DNA from: Betaproteobacteria bacterium
Lineage (GTDB): Bacteria; Pseudomonadota; Gammaproteobacteria; Burkholderiales; Casimicrobiaceae
DNA: 64,000 nt
Reading direction: 5' to 3'
Assembly (NCBI GenBank): GCA_016704895.1
Contig: JADIZG010000007.1
Coordinates: forward strand, 1-64,000
Both the position numbers and the translations under genes were made by a program. The notes under the pieces are model-generated. The model was given only the letters and a program-made list of their open reading frames with translations. It was not told the origin of the DNA and made no database searches. The first letter of the stretch is position 1; each line of letters begins with the position of its first letter. Positions 28,048 to 37,823 of this stretch are shown here, piece after piece.

Positions 28048-28830
28048 TCAGAATGCGTTCTTCCAGTCGCGCAGCGCGCGGAAGACCTCGGCGTCGCCCG
28101 CGAGCTTCCTGCCCGCCTGCGCCTCGGCGATCGCGCGCACCTGCGGATCGGCAACCCGCAGGAACGGGTTGGTCCTCCGTTCCTCGGCGATCGTCGACGG
28201 CAGCGTCGGCAGGCCGCGCTCGCGCTTCGCCCGTTCCCGCGCCACCCGCTCCGCGATGGCCGGGTTCCCCGGTTCGACCGCGCCGGCGAAGCGAAGGTTC
28301 GCGATCGTGTACTCGTGGGCGCAGAACACGCGCGTCTCGGCAGGGAGCGCCGCCAGCGCGGAGAGCGACGCCCACATCTGGTCCGCCGTGCCCTCGAACA
28401 GGCGCCCACAGCCCGCGGCGAACAGCGTGTCGCCGCAGAACAGGACCGGTGAACCCCAGCCCGCGTCGCGCCCGACGAACGCGATGTGGCCCGACGTGTG
28501 GCCGGGGACGTCGAGCACCTCGAGCGGGAGCCCGATGCCCGGCACGTCGACGCGGTCGCCGCCGCCGACCGCCAGCGTGCGCCCGGGAATCGACTCGCGA
28601 CCCGGGCCGATCACCGGCACGCTCCGCTCGCGCAGGAGGTCGGCGATGCCGCCGGTGTGGTCCGGATGGTGGTGGGTGACGAGGATCGCGGCAAGCGTCG
28701 CCCGCTCGCGCGCCAGGTACCCGGCGACGGGTTCGTCGTCGCCCGGATCGACGACCACGACGCGGTCGCCGGCACGGATCGCCCACACGTAGTTGTCGCT
28801 GAACGCCGCCAACGGGATAATCGACACCAT
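28048..28830 (-). CDS. gloB: Hydroxyacylglutathione hydrolase (glyoxalase II)
   Basis: The protein has 260 residues with its ATG at 28830. It hydrolyses S-lactoylglutathione in methylglyoxal detoxification. The metallo-beta-lactamase motif THHHPDHTGG (His53, His55, Asp57, His58), GHTSGH and FCGDTLFAAGCGRLFEG are intact, as is the C-terminal substrate region EERRTNPFLRV. It is divergent from the methyltransferase gene, with 28 bases between starts, and lies upstream of mltD, a common betaproteobacterial group. Confidence 0.95.
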   Translation of the reverse strand: MVSIIPLAAFSDNYVWAIRAGDRVVVVDPGDDEPVAGYLARERATLAAILVTHHHPDHTGGIADLLRERSVPVIGPGRESIPGRTLAVGGGDRVDVPGIGLPLEVLDVPGHTSGHIAFVGRDAGWGSPVLFCGDTLFAAGCGRLFEGTADQMWASLSALAALPAETRVFCAHEYTIANLRFAGAVEPGNPAIAERVARERAKRERGLPTLPSTIAEERRTNPFLRVADPQVRAIAEAQAGRKLAGDAEVFRALRDWKNAF

Positions 28831-28858
28831 GGACGCATCTTCGGAGGGCGCGCCGGGC

Positions 28859-29590
28859 ATGTCAACGACGCTCGCCGAGTGGTTCGCGACGCCGCTCGGC
28901 CGCTACCTGCGCGAACGCGAGCAGGCGTACTTCGACCAGACGGTCGCCGACATCTTCGGCTACTACGCGCTGCAGGTCGGCCTGCCCGAGCATCCGACGC
29001 TGGCGCAATGCCGGATGCCGTCGCGCTGGACGCTCGACTACGACCCGCCGGCCGGGCTCGTCGCCGACCCGCACGCGCTCCCGCTCGCCGAGAACACGGT
29101 CGACCTCGTCGTCATGCCCCACGCGCTCGAGTTCACCGACGACCCGCACCTGATGCTGCGGGAGGCCCACCGCGTGCTGCGGCCGGAGGGACAGATCGTC
29201 ATCGCGGGCTTCAATCCGTTCTCGCTCTACGGCGTCAAACGCTACTTCGGCCGCGAGCAGACGCCGCCGTGGAACGGCAACTTCATCGGGCTGTGGCGCC
29301 TCAAGGACTGGCTCGCGCTGCTCGGCTTCGACGTGATCGGCGGCCGGCTCGACGGCTACGCGCCGCCGTTCGCGAGCGAGCGGTGGCTGCGCCGGTTCGC
29401 GTTCCTCGAGAAAGCCGGCGACCGCTGGTGGCCGATCGCCGGCGGCGTCTATTTCCTGCGCGCGACGAAGAAGGTCGCGGGCATGCGCGTGATCGCGCCG
29501 GCGTGGGAGCGCCGCGAGCGCCGCAAGAAGGCGCTCGCGCCGGCTGCGCGGGCGAAGGAAGGCCTCACCGCCGCCGGCAGGCACGAGTGA
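28859..29590 (+). CDS. Class I SAM-dependent methyltransferase
   Basis: The protein has 243 residues from an ATG. It carries a methyltransferase type 11 domain. The usual SAM glycine loop is weak, but PLAENTVDLVVMPHALEFTDDPHLMLREAHRVLRPEGQIVI is a clear motif II-III region. The substrate is unknown. Genes of this type sit between gloB and rnhA in many betaproteobacteria. The C-terminus is basic (ERRERRKKALAPAARAKEG). Confidence 0.85.
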   Translation: MSTTLAEWFATPLGRYLREREQAYFDQTVADIFGYYALQVGLPEHPTLAQCRMPSRWTLDYDPPAGLVADPHALPLAENTVDLVVMPHALEFTDDPHLMLREAHRVLRPEGQIVIAGFNPFSLYGVKRYFGREQTPPWNGNFIGLWRLKDWLALLGFDVIGGRLDGYAPPFASERWLRRFAFLEKAGDRWWPIAGGVYFLRATKKVAGMRVIAPAWERRERRKKALAPAARAKEGLTAAGRHE

Positions 29591-29620
29591 GCGCCATCGT
29601 TTGCGACGGAGTGGGCGACC

Positions 29621-29650
29621 CCTGTGGGTCGGGCTTCAGCCCGACGGGGG
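29621..29650 (+). repeat. Single REP-like palindrome
   Basis: CCTGTGGGTCGGGCTTCAGC followed by CCGACGGGG. The core GTCGGGCTTCAGCCCGAC folds into an 8-bp stem. It lies in the 96-base gap before rnhA and matches one of the two variants in the 62.3-kb cluster. Confidence 0.75.
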
Positions 29651-29686
29651 ATTCGTGTCGGCGACAACCCTGGGGAAGATTCTCCG

Positions 29687-30119
29687 GTGAGCACCGTCGT
29701 CATCCACACCGACGGCGCCTGCAAGGGCAATCCCGGGCCCCGGCGGCTGGGGGGCGCTGCTCGTCGCGGGAGGCCGGGAGAAGGAGCTCTTCGGCGGCGA
29801 GCCCTCGACGACCAACAACCGCATGGAGCTCACGGCGGTGATCCGCGCGCTCGAGGCGCTGAAGGTGCCGTCCGAGGTCGAGATCCACACCGATTCCCAG
29901 TACGTGAAGAACGGGATCGAGACGTGGATCCATGGCTGGAAGCGCAACGGCTGGAAGACCGCCGACCGCAAGCCGGTGAAGAACGCCGAGCTCTGGCGCG
30001 AGCTCGAGGCGCTCGCGAACCGCCACCGCATCCGGTGGTACTGGGTACGCGGTCATGCGGACAACGAAGGCAATCTGCGGGCGGACGCGCTGGCGAACCG
30101 CGGCGTGCCGGGCAGGTAG
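29687..30119 (+). CDS. rnhA: Ribonuclease HI, frameshifted
   Basis: RnhA cuts the RNA of RNA-DNA hybrids. A GTG at 29687 opens STVVIHTDGACKGNPGP. The active-site residues are the Asp in HTDGACKGNPG, Glu in NNRMELTAV, Asp in IHTDSQYV and Asp in RGHADNEGN. The frame slips at about 29739-29742, in a GGGCCCCGGCGG tract. Removing one C gives the family sequence GGWGALLVAGGREKELFGGE. Repaired length is about 143 residues, as expected. A one-base homopolymer error is likely. Confidence 0.92.
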
Positions 30120-30153
30120 CGCCGCGCCCTCCCGCGCCGGCGAGGCGGGTCCG

Positions 30154-30873
30154 CTACTTGCGGATGAATTCGCCGCTCTCGCAGTCGACGCGCCGGAACG
30201 GATAGGTCACCTTGTGATCCTTGCCCTGCGCCTGGCCCGCGACCTCGACGTAGAGCCAGCCGCCTGCTCCTCGACGATAGGCAAGGGCGGTCGGGAACTC
30301 CGTCCCGCCCCGCTGGAACGTGAAGGTCTCGTCGTTCCCGTCGCGCTTGGTCGACGCGAGCTTGAACGCGGCCTCGGTCTTGCCCATCGACGTCGTCACG
30401 TAATAGACGCCGTCGGCCCTGGGCTCGAGGCGCAGGTACTCGAAGCTGATCGTGCGCTCGGGCAGCGCATTGCGGCTGACGCCGACCATCAGGTTGCCGC
30501 GCAGCGGCTGCCAGAACTCGCGGAACTCGCGCTTGTTGACCTCGCCCCTCCAGCATCCCGACAGCCAGGCCAGCGGCGCGAGCGGCCCCGTGGGCGGGAG
30601 TTGCTCGCCTGCGGCGTCCTTGGAGGCGGCTTTCGTCGCTTCCTTGGCGGGAGCGGCCGCATCCCTGGCTGCGGGAGTCGCGGCGCCGGAGGCTGCGTCC
30701 TGCGCCGCGGGGGCGGCTTCCTTCGCCGCGTCCTTCACTTCCGCGGCGGGTGCCGGCCTGGCTTCGGGAGCGGCAGGCGCCTGCGCGAACGCGACGAGGG
30801 GAACGAACAACGCGACGGGCAGCAGTCGCGCGGCGCGGGCGGCGAGGAAGATCGAATCGAGGGTCATGGTCAT
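30154..30873 (-). CDS. Exported DUF6265-type protein
   Basis: The protein has 239 residues. The ATG at 30873 overlaps the stop of the upstream gene (ATGA). A signal peptide (about 1-31, ending VAFAQA) is followed by an ~70-residue Ala/Lys/Pro linker rich in heptad-like AAKEA. A C-terminal domain begins LAWLSGCWRGEVNKREFREF and continues LMVGVSRNALPERTISFEYLRLE. That pattern fits the DUF6265 lipocalin-like family. The function is unknown. It is probably periplasmic and in an operon with the DUF6352-like gene. Confidence 0.72.
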   Translation of the reverse strand: MTMTLDSIFLAARAARLLPVALFVPLVAFAQAPAAPEARPAPAAEVKDAAKEAAPAAQDAASGAATPAARDAAAPAKEATKAASKDAAGEQLPPTGPLAPLAWLSGCWRGEVNKREFREFWQPLRGNLMVGVSRNALPERTISFEYLRLEPRADGVYYVTTSMGKTEAAFKLASTKRDGNDETFTFQRGGTEFPTALAYRRGAGGWLYVEVAGQAQGKDHKVTYPFRRVDCESGEFIRK

Positions 30874-31910
30874 TGCGTCCGCGCGAGCGGCAGGTTCAGG
30901 AGCAGGTTCTGGGGCTTGAGCCTCAGGCGGCGGCGCTCGTCGAACGCCATCGCGAGGTAGACCGGGCGCCCGGCGATCGCCGGGCGCATGTCGGCGGGGT
31001 TCGCGAAGTCCAGCTGGAACAGCGCGACGAGTCGCCCCATGCGGGCATCCTCGACGTCGGCGCGATTGTACAGGTCGTTCAGGATCGACGACGCCTCCGC
31101 GTCGAGGCCCACGTGCCACACCCACCGGTCGTCGTCGATGCGCCGCTGCGGGCCGATCCGCACCTCGACGCCGAGGAAGTGCCGCACCCAGCGCTCGAGC
31201 ACGCGGCAGAGCGCGTCGAGCGCAGGCTGCCCGCGATTCAGGCTCACCGACAGGTCGTGGCGCTCGTCGCGCTGCCAGTAGTCGTCCGCATTGTCCGGCG
31301 TGAGCACGTCGAGATCGATCGTCCGCATCGGAGTCTTGTTCGACGCGAGAAGCTCGCCGAGGTTCCCGAATCCGCCGGTCGTCGCGTAGAGCTCGACCAT
31401 CGCCTCGTCCGCCGCCATCACGGCGCCGTCCTCCAGCACGGCCACCGTCTGCGGCCGGAACAGCATCTCGGCGGCGCGCGCCTCGAACGGATCCGCGCGG
31501 TCGCCCAGGATGTGCCGCAGGAGCACCTGCGTGAGCTCGTGCACGAACGTCGGCGGCACGTCGACGCCGTCGCCCTGGAACAGCCGCAGGTAGGCGGACT
31601 CGAGGGACGGCGCAGCGGCGAGCCGGTCCCGGAAGCGCAGCCACACGCGGTAGTTGTCGCGGGCATCCTCGTCGCGGACCGCCGCGAGCTCGTGCTCGGC
31701 AATCGCGCGGCGCGGCGCCGCGACCAGCGCGTCGTGCAGCGCGAGCTCCGCGTCGCAGGACTCCGGCACCGGCGCGAGCTCCGGACGCAGCAGCTGGGCG
31801 CGCAGGAAAGCGTCGGTGACGGTCAGGCGGCCGTCGGCGCCCACCGTCAGGTGCCGGTAGCCGCACGACGGCCAGAAGTCGTGCGCAGTCTCGTTCGCGG
31901 GTGCGCTCAT
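30870..31910 (-). CDS. DUF6352-like conserved protein of unknown function
   Basis: The protein has 346 residues with its ATG at 31910. It is soluble, with no signal or membrane segment. It starts DFWPSCGYRHLTVGADGRLTVTDAFLRAQLLRPELAPV and ends with a beta-rich half (RWVWHVGLDAEASSILNDLYN... DERRRLRLKPQNLLLNLPLA). This matches a betaproteobacterial family that I recall as DUF6352. No catalytic motif is evident. It is translationally coupled to the DUF6265-type gene downstream. Confidence 0.7.
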   Translation of the reverse strand: MSAPANETAHDFWPSCGYRHLTVGADGRLTVTDAFLRAQLLRPELAPVPESCDAELALHDALVAAPRRAIAEHELAAVRDEDARDNYRVWLRFRDRLAAAPSLESAYLRLFQGDGVDVPPTFVHELTQVLLRHILGDRADPFEARAAEMLFRPQTVAVLEDGAVMAADEAMVELYATTGGFGNLGELLASNKTPMRTIDLDVLTPDNADDYWQRDERHDLSVSLNRGQPALDALCRVLERWVRHFLGVEVRIGPQRRIDDDRWVWHVGLDAEASSILNDLYNRADVEDARMGRLVALFQLDFANPADMRPAIAGRPVYLAMAFDERRRLRLKPQNLLLNLPLARTQ

Positions 31911-31986
31911 GCGTCCGGAGTCTCGTCGTCGCACCCGCCGGCGGGGCGAATCGCGCACGGCGGCCCGCCAGCGCGAAGCCGCGCCG

Positions 31987-32550
31987 TCAGCCCCCGAGCA
32001 TCGCCTTCCTGAGATCGGCCTGCACCGGCTTGTCGCCGAGCCAGACCTTCATGAGCGCCGCGTTGAACGCATCGCCGGGAATCGACGTCTTCGCCTGCCC
32101 GTTGAGCGTGATCTTCGTGGCGCCGTCGACAAAATCGAGCGCCACGACGTCCTTCTCCTTCACCTCGTTGAATGCCTTCATCGTCGCGACCATCTGGTCG
32201 ACCTGCGCCTTGACCGACGCGAGCTCGGCCTCGCTGTTGTTGTCCTTGAGGCCGTCGACCAGCGCGTTGACGAGCTGGTCCGCCGAGAGGTCGCGCAGCA
32301 GGTTCATCTGGACGCGTCGCGGCCCCTTGGCCAGCACGCCGGAAAGCGCGCTGGCCTTCGCCGGCAACCAGAGGCTCGCGACGTAGACCTTGATGAACAC
32401 GCGCGTCCGCAGGCCCGCGCCGTTGAGCACCAGCTCCTGCCCGCCGACGTTCGCCTTCTCGTCGAGCCTGATTCCGCCCACCTCGACCGCCGACACCGCC
32501 GCGCTCCACGCAAACGCCACTGCGGCCACCCACATCGTCATTGCACGCAT
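31987..32550 (-). CDS. Periplasmic chalcone-isomerase-like protein
   Basis: The protein has 187 residues with its ATG at 32550. The signal peptide MRAMTMWVAAVAFAWSAAVS ends near residue 21. The mature part (VGGIRLDEKANVGGQELVLNGAGLRTR, KVYVASLWLP) is the bacterial chalcone-isomerase-like fold (Chalcone_3). Bacterial members are not known to isomerise chalcones, and the fold is related to fatty-acid-binding proteins. The next gene upstream starts the fatty-acid oxidation cluster, 17 bases away, so a lipid-binding role is possible. Confidence 0.8.
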   Translation of the reverse strand: MRAMTMWVAAVAFAWSAAVSAVEVGGIRLDEKANVGGQELVLNGAGLRTRVFIKVYVASLWLPAKASALSGVLAKGPRRVQMNLLRDLSADQLVNALVDGLKDNNSEAELASVKAQVDQMVATMKAFNEVKEKDVVALDFVDGATKITLNGQAKTSIPGDAFNAALMKVWLGDKPVQADLRKAMLGG

Positions 32551-32567
32551 CGCTTCGTCCTCCCGGT

Positions 32568-33764
32568 TCACACCATTTCGACCAAGCCCGCGGCACCCAT
32601 GCCGGTGCCGACGCACATCGTCACCATCCCGTAGCGCCCGCCGCGGCGCTTGAGGCCGTGCAGGATCGTCGCCGTGCGGATCGCGCCGGTCGCGCCGAGC
32701 GGATGCCCCAGCGCGATCGCGCCGCCCAGCGGATTGACCTTCGCCGGATCGAGTCCCAGGTCGCGGACGACCGCCAGGCTCTGCGCCGCGAACGCCTCGT
32801 TCAGCTCGATCCAGTCGAGGTCCTGCTGGCGAACGCCCGTCGTCTTGAGCAACTTCGGGATCGCCGCGATCGGGCCGACGCCCATGATCTCGGGCGCGAC
32901 GCCCGACACCGCGAAGCCCGCGAACCGCGCCAGCGGCTTCAATCCATGCGCGCGGATCGCCGCCTCTGAGGCGACGATCACGGCGCCCGCGCCGTCCGAC
33001 ATCTGCGAGCTGTTGCCCGCCGTGACGGACCCCTTCGCGGCGAACACGGGCCGGAGCTTCGCGAGCCCCTCGGCGGTCGTATCGGCGCGCGGGCCTTCGT
33101 CGCGCGAGACCGTCTTCTCCCGCACCACGACGCGCGAGGCCATCGTGTCGGGAACGTGCTCCTGCACCGCCACCGGCGCGATCTCGTCGTCGAACTCGCC
33201 CGCGGCCTGCGCCGCGAGCGCGCGGCGGTGCGACTCCAGCGCGAACGCGTCCTGGTCGTCGCGCGACACCTTCCAGCGCTCGGCGACCTTCTCGGCGGTG
33301 AGCCCCATGCCGTAGGCGATGCCGACGTTCTCGTCGCGCGCGAACACCTCCGCGTTGAGCGACAGCCGACCGAGCATCGGGATCATGCTCATGCTCTCGG
33401 CGCCCGCCGCGATCATCAGGTCGGCCTCGCCGGTGCGGATGCGGTCGGCGGCGATCGACACCGCGTTCAGGCCCGACGAGCAGAAGCGGTTCACCGTCAT
33501 CCCGGCCACCGTGTTCGGCAGGCCGGCGAGCAGCACGCCGATCCGCGCGACGTTCATCCCCTGCTCGTACTCCGGCATCGCGCAGCCGACGATCACGTCG
33601 TCGATCGCCGCGGGATCGAGCGACGGCGCGCGCGCGAGCACGCTCCTCAGCGCATGGGCGAGCAGCGAGTCGGGCCGCGTCGTGCGGAACGCGCCGCGCG
33701 GCGCCTTGCCGACCGGCGTGCGCACGGCGGCGACGAGGTAGGCGTCATTCAGCGTACGGGGCAT
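32568..33764 (-). CDS. fadA: Acetyl-CoA C-acyltransferase (3-ketoacyl-CoA thiolase)
   Basis: The protein has 398 residues. It catalyses the thiolytic last step of beta-oxidation. The nucleophile is Cys95 in VNRFCSSGLNA. Other motifs are NEAFAAQ, GGAIALGHPLGATGA and the second catalytic Cys in VTMCVGTGMGAAG. The ATG is at 33764, ten bases after the FadB-like stop, giving a FadBA-type operon. Intact. Confidence 0.95.
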   Translation of the reverse strand: MPRTLNDAYLVAAVRTPVGKAPRGAFRTTRPDSLLAHALRSVLARAPSLDPAAIDDVIVGCAMPEYEQGMNVARIGVLLAGLPNTVAGMTVNRFCSSGLNAVSIAADRIRTGEADLMIAAGAESMSMIPMLGRLSLNAEVFARDENVGIAYGMGLTAEKVAERWKVSRDDQDAFALESHRRALAAQAAGEFDDEIAPVAVQEHVPDTMASRVVVREKTVSRDEGPRADTTAEGLAKLRPVFAAKGSVTAGNSSQMSDGAGAVIVASEAAIRAHGLKPLARFAGFAVSGVAPEIMGVGPIAAIPKLLKTTGVRQQDLDWIELNEAFAAQSLAVVRDLGLDPAKVNPLGGAIALGHPLGATGAIRTATILHGLKRRGGRYGMVTMCVGTGMGAAGLVEMV

Positions 33765-33774
33765 CGTCGAATCC

Positions 33775-36174
33775 TCAGTTGCGGAGCGGCTTGCCGGTCG
33801 CGAGCGTGTGCGCGATGCGGGCCTGCGTCCGCGGGTCCTGCGCGAGTGCCATGAACTCCGCGCGCTCGAGCTCGACGAGCCAGCGCTCGTCGACGGTCGA
33901 GCCCGCGTCGACGTCCCCGCCGCAAAGCACGCGTGCGATCGCGAGCGCGACCTCGAAGTCGTAGGCCGTGATGAACCCGCCCTCGCGCATGTTGACGAGC
34001 ATCATCTCGAGCGTCGCGATCCCGGTGCGGCCGGCGACCGGGATGCCCACCGGCGGCAACGGCGGCCGGTAGCCCGAGTCGGCCATCGCGCGCGCCTGCC
34101 CGATCGCCACGTGCAGGATCTCGTGCGGATGCGTGACGACGACGTCGGCATCCTTCAGGAAGCCCAGCGCCTTCGCCTCGAGCGCGCTCTTCGCCACCGT
34201 CGCCATCGCGATCGTCTGGAACGAGGCGCGCAGGAACGGGAAGTGGTCCGCCTGGCCGCCGGTCGGCCCCTGCTTCACCGCGTCGGCCGCGCGCACCGCG
34301 AACTCCTTGGTGCCTCCGCCGCCGGGAAGCAGGCCCACGCCGGCCTCGACCAGCCCGACGTAGGACTCGAGCGCCGCGACTGCGCGATCGCAATGCATGA
34401 TGAACTCGCACGACCCGCCGAGCGCCATGCCGCGCACGGCCGCGACCGTCGGGATCAGGCTGTAGCGCAGCCTGAGCGACGTCTGCTGGAAGCGGGCGAC
34501 GACGGCCTCGACCGTGTCCCAGCGCCCGGACTGGACGGCGGGCGCGAGCGTCGCCAGGTTCGCGCCGAACGAGAACGGCTCCTTCGTCTGCCAGATCACG
34601 AGCCCGGCGAAGCCGCGCTCGGCCTCGTCGAGCGCGCGCAGCATCCCGTCGAGCACGTCGTCGCCGATCGTGTGCTGCTTGGTCCTGAACGACACGATCG
34701 CGACGTCCTGCTCGAGGTGCCACATGCGCAGCGCGTCGGTCTCGAACACCGTCGTGCCGCGGTCGAACCGCTCGCCCAGCACCGGGTCGGGGTAGCGTTG
34801 GCGCCGGTAGACCGGCAGCGCCGAGCGAGGCACGAACGCGTCCTGCGCCGCCGAGTACGCGCCGCCCGGCGCGTGCACGCCCTTCGCCGCGCCCACCTTG
34901 GCGCCGCTCACCCATGCGGGCAGCGGAACGGCGGCGAGCGACTTCTTCGCGGCGACGTCCTCGGCGATCCAGCCCGCGACCTCGGCCCAGCCGGCGGCCT
35001 GCCAGGTCTCGAACGGCCCCATCTGCCAGCCGAAGCCCCAGCGGATCGCGAGGTCGACGTCGCGCGCGTTGTCCGCGATCGACGCGAGCTGGTGCGCGCA
35101 GTAATGGAACACGTCGCGGAAGATCGCCCACAGGAACTGCGCCTGCGGATGCGGATGCGCGCGAAGCTTGCCGAGCTTCTCGCCTGGATGCGCGATCGCG
35201 AGGATCGCCGCGACCTCCGGATCGACGACGCCCGCGCTCGCGCGGTAGTCGCCGGCCCCCGGGTCGAGGACCTGGATCTCCCGGCCCTGCTTGCGGTAGA
35301 AGCCCGCCTTCGCCTTCTGGCCGAGCGCCCCCTTCGCGACCAGCGCCGCGAGCACCGCGGGCACCTCGAAATGCGGCCGCCAGGGATCGTCGGGCAGCGT
35401 GTCGCGCATCGTGCCGATGACGTGCGCGGTGGTGTCGAGGCCCACGACGTCGACGGTGCGGAAGGTCGCGCTCTTCGCGCGGCCGATCGCCGGACCGGTC
35501 AGCGCGTCGACGACGTCGAAGCCGAGTCCGAACCGCTGCGTGTGCAGCATCGCCGCGATCACCGAGAACACGCCGATCCGGTTGGCGACGAAGTTCGGCG
35601 TGTCCTTCGCGCGGATCACGCCCTTGCCGAGCGTCGTGGTCAGGAACGCCTCGAGCGCGTCGAGCATCGCGCCGTCGGACGACGGCCCCGCGATCAGCTC
35701 GCACAGGTGCATGTAGCGCGGCGGATTGAAGAAGTGGATGCCGCAGAAGCGCGAGCGCAGCTCGGCGGGCACGGCGTCGGACAGCGCGGCGAGCGAGAGC
35801 CCGGAGGTGTTCGACGCGAGGATGGCTGTCGGCCCGAGATGCGGCGCGATCTTCGCGTAGAGGTCGCGCTTCCAGTCGAGCCGCTCGGCGATCGCCTCGA
35901 TCACGAGATCGCATTCGGCGAGCAGCGCCAGGTCGGCGCCGTAGTGCGCGGGCACGATCTTCGCCGCGAGGTCCTTCGTGCCCAGCGGCGCCGGCTCGAG
36001 CTTCGCGAGGCCGTCGATGCCCTTGCGCACGATGCCGTAGGGGTCGCCCTCCTTCGCGGGCAGGTCGAAGAGCACGGCCGGGACGCCGGCGTTGACGAGA
36101 TGCGCCGCGATCTGGGCGCCCATGACGCCGGCGCCGAGAACCGCCGCGCGGCGGACGAGAAGACGGTGAGCCAA
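33775..36174 (-). CDS. Multifunctional 3-hydroxyacyl-CoA dehydrogenase/enoyl-CoA hydratase (FadN-type domain order)
   Basis: The protein has 799 residues from a TTG at 36174 (LAHRLLVRRAAVLGAGVMG). The NAD-binding dehydrogenase domain comes first (GAGVMGAQIAAHLV, SNTSGLSL, FNPPRYMHLCELI), then its C-terminal domain (DTPNFVANRIGVF). The enoyl-CoA hydratase/crotonase domain is last (GMALGGSCEFIMHCD, VGLVEAGVGLLPGGGGTKE). This order is reversed relative to E. coli FadB and matches FadN-like proteins. It performs hydration and dehydrogenation with the thiolase encoded next. A second enzyme of the opposite order lies at 40.1 kb. Confidence 0.92.
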   Translation of the reverse strand: MAHRLLVRRAAVLGAGVMGAQIAAHLVNAGVPAVLFDLPAKEGDPYGIVRKGIDGLAKLEPAPLGTKDLAAKIVPAHYGADLALLAECDLVIEAIAERLDWKRDLYAKIAPHLGPTAILASNTSGLSLAALSDAVPAELRSRFCGIHFFNPPRYMHLCELIAGPSSDGAMLDALEAFLTTTLGKGVIRAKDTPNFVANRIGVFSVIAAMLHTQRFGLGFDVVDALTGPAIGRAKSATFRTVDVVGLDTTAHVIGTMRDTLPDDPWRPHFEVPAVLAALVAKGALGQKAKAGFYRKQGREIQVLDPGAGDYRASAGVVDPEVAAILAIAHPGEKLGKLRAHPHPQAQFLWAIFRDVFHYCAHQLASIADNARDVDLAIRWGFGWQMGPFETWQAAGWAEVAGWIAEDVAAKKSLAAVPLPAWVSGAKVGAAKGVHAPGGAYSAAQDAFVPRSALPVYRRQRYPDPVLGERFDRGTTVFETDALRMWHLEQDVAIVSFRTKQHTIGDDVLDGMLRALDEAERGFAGLVIWQTKEPFSFGANLATLAPAVQSGRWDTVEAVVARFQQTSLRLRYSLIPTVAAVRGMALGGSCEFIMHCDRAVAALESYVGLVEAGVGLLPGGGGTKEFAVRAADAVKQGPTGGQADHFPFLRASFQTIAMATVAKSALEAKALGFLKDADVVVTHPHEILHVAIGQARAMADSGYRPPLPPVGIPVAGRTGIATLEMMLVNMREGGFITAYDFEVALAIARVLCGGDVDAGSTVDERWLVELERAEFMALAQDPRTQARIAHTLATGKPLRN

Positions 36175-36299
36175 GGTCGATGTTCCGGAGAGGGCCGGCG
36201 CAGCACGCCGGCAGGGGCGCGGGGAAGCGTGGCGTTCCCGCGCGCGCCGCGAGGATGGGGAAGCGCGGGCCGGCGCGATGCCGGCCCGCGGTCGTGCCG

Positions 36300-37707
36300 T
36301 CAGAACGTGTAGGTGCCCTGCATCGAGAAGATCGTCACGTACGCGTCGTAGCTGCCGTTGATCAGGCCGAACGACGGGGTGCTGCCGGCGTTCTGGCTGA
36401 TCGAGGCGTCCTTCGCGTTGATGTAGGTGAAGCCGGCGTCGAGCTTGAGGTTCTTCGAGTGCTTGTATTGCGTGCCGAACGACAGCCACAAGCGGTCGTC
36501 GTCGGGGAGCCGCGGCGTGCGGTCGGCGGTGGTGACCGGCGACTGGTCCCACGCGATGCCGCCGCGGAACATCCACTTGTCGGAGTGCCGGTAGTTCGCC
36601 CCGACGGCGATGCGCCACGCGTCGTCGAAGTTCTCGGGCGTGTTCGACAGCGACCCCGTGCCGTCGGTCCGGACGAAATTGAGCTCCGAAATCGACGACC
36701 AGCCGGTCCACTGCACGTCCGCCATCAGGTCCCAGCGGTCGTTCAGCTGGTGGAACACCGAGACGTTGACGATCGCCGGCAGCGTGATGTCCGCCTTGAT
36801 GCCGCCGTTGTACAGCCGCTGGCTGTTCACGCCCGCGCTCAGCAGGTCGAGGGTGGGCTGAAGCGCGGGCGGGCCGACCGGCGTCGGATTGTCGAAGCTC
36901 GCGTTGCCGTTGACGTCGTACTCGATCTCGGAACGGTAGCTCGCCCCGATCCGCGTGTTCTTCGTGACGTCGACGAGGATGCCGATGTTCCAGCCCCAGG
37001 CGTCGTCGTCGCCCTCGACCTTGGCGCTGCTGTCGAGACCGGGGGTGGACGCGGCGATCGCGTTGACCGTCGCGCCGGGACGCGCTGCCGGCCGCGACGC
37101 CTGCGCCGTGTCGGAGCGCGCCGGAGTAGTTCACCTTGTTGGTGAACTCCGCGTCGATCTTCTGCCAGTTCACGCCGAAGCCGATCGCGACGTTGTCGGT
37201 CGGCTTGAACGAGAACGCGGGGTTCACGTTGATCGTCTTGACCTCCGACTTGACCGCCTGGTAACGGCCGAGCCAGCTGCCGTCGTACTCGGTGACGAGC
37301 CCGAACGGCGCGTTGACGCCGAGTCCGAACGTCCACTGCCGGTTGATCGGCACCGCGACGTACATGTTGGGAACGAAATTGAGGCCGCCGGCGTCGCCGC
37401 CGGTGCCGCCGAGCGGCTGGTTGCCCGCCGCGACGGAGCCGCCGTCGTGGAACTTGATCGACGGCGTGACCAGGTGGAGCGCGGCCGCAGCTTCCATCGA
37501 CCCGCGCTTCGACAGCGTCGCGGGGTTCGACCACATCGAGCTCGCGTCCTCGGTAGCCGCGGCGCCTGCGGCAAACGCATTGCCGAGGCCGCTGCCGCTG
37601 TTTTCCTGCAGCGCGAACGCGGCGCCGTAGGCCTGGCCGGCGGCGAGCGCGCACGTGGCGGCGACGGCGACGGCGATCCGGCGGGGCCGGAAGGTCGGGG
37701 TAGTCAT
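36300..37707 (-). CDS. fadL: FadL/OmpP1-family outer-membrane long-chain fatty acid transporter, frameshifted
   Basis: The ATG at 37707 starts a signal peptide (MTTPTFRPRRIAVAVAATCA, cleaved near AYG-A). The FadL hatch follows: AAFALQENSGSGLGNAFAAG and SSMWSNPATLS. The barrel continues and ends ...YVTIFSMQGTYTF, with terminal Phe as in outer-membrane barrels. Frames change at about 37117-37120. Dropping one base joins NKVNYSGA to RSDTAQASRPAARPGATVNA and, further on, VEGDDDAWGWNIG. Repaired length is about 468. It should import long-chain fatty acids for the cluster around it. The slip is probably a sequencing indel. Confidence 0.92.
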
Positions 37708-37823
37708 GGTCGTGTCTCTCCTCTCTGGCGGTGGTGTTTCGCGACGACTTCTTTGTGGTTGTCGGGCTGCCTGCGGCGCGCCGCTGCCTCGGGCGTCACG
37801 CCGTCGTTGCTGGAGCGTTTTCC

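Noticed and set aside
28793..28858. Upstream start for the methyltransferase gene
   Set aside because: The extension overlaps the divergent gloB start. The ATG at 28859 begins family-like sequence.
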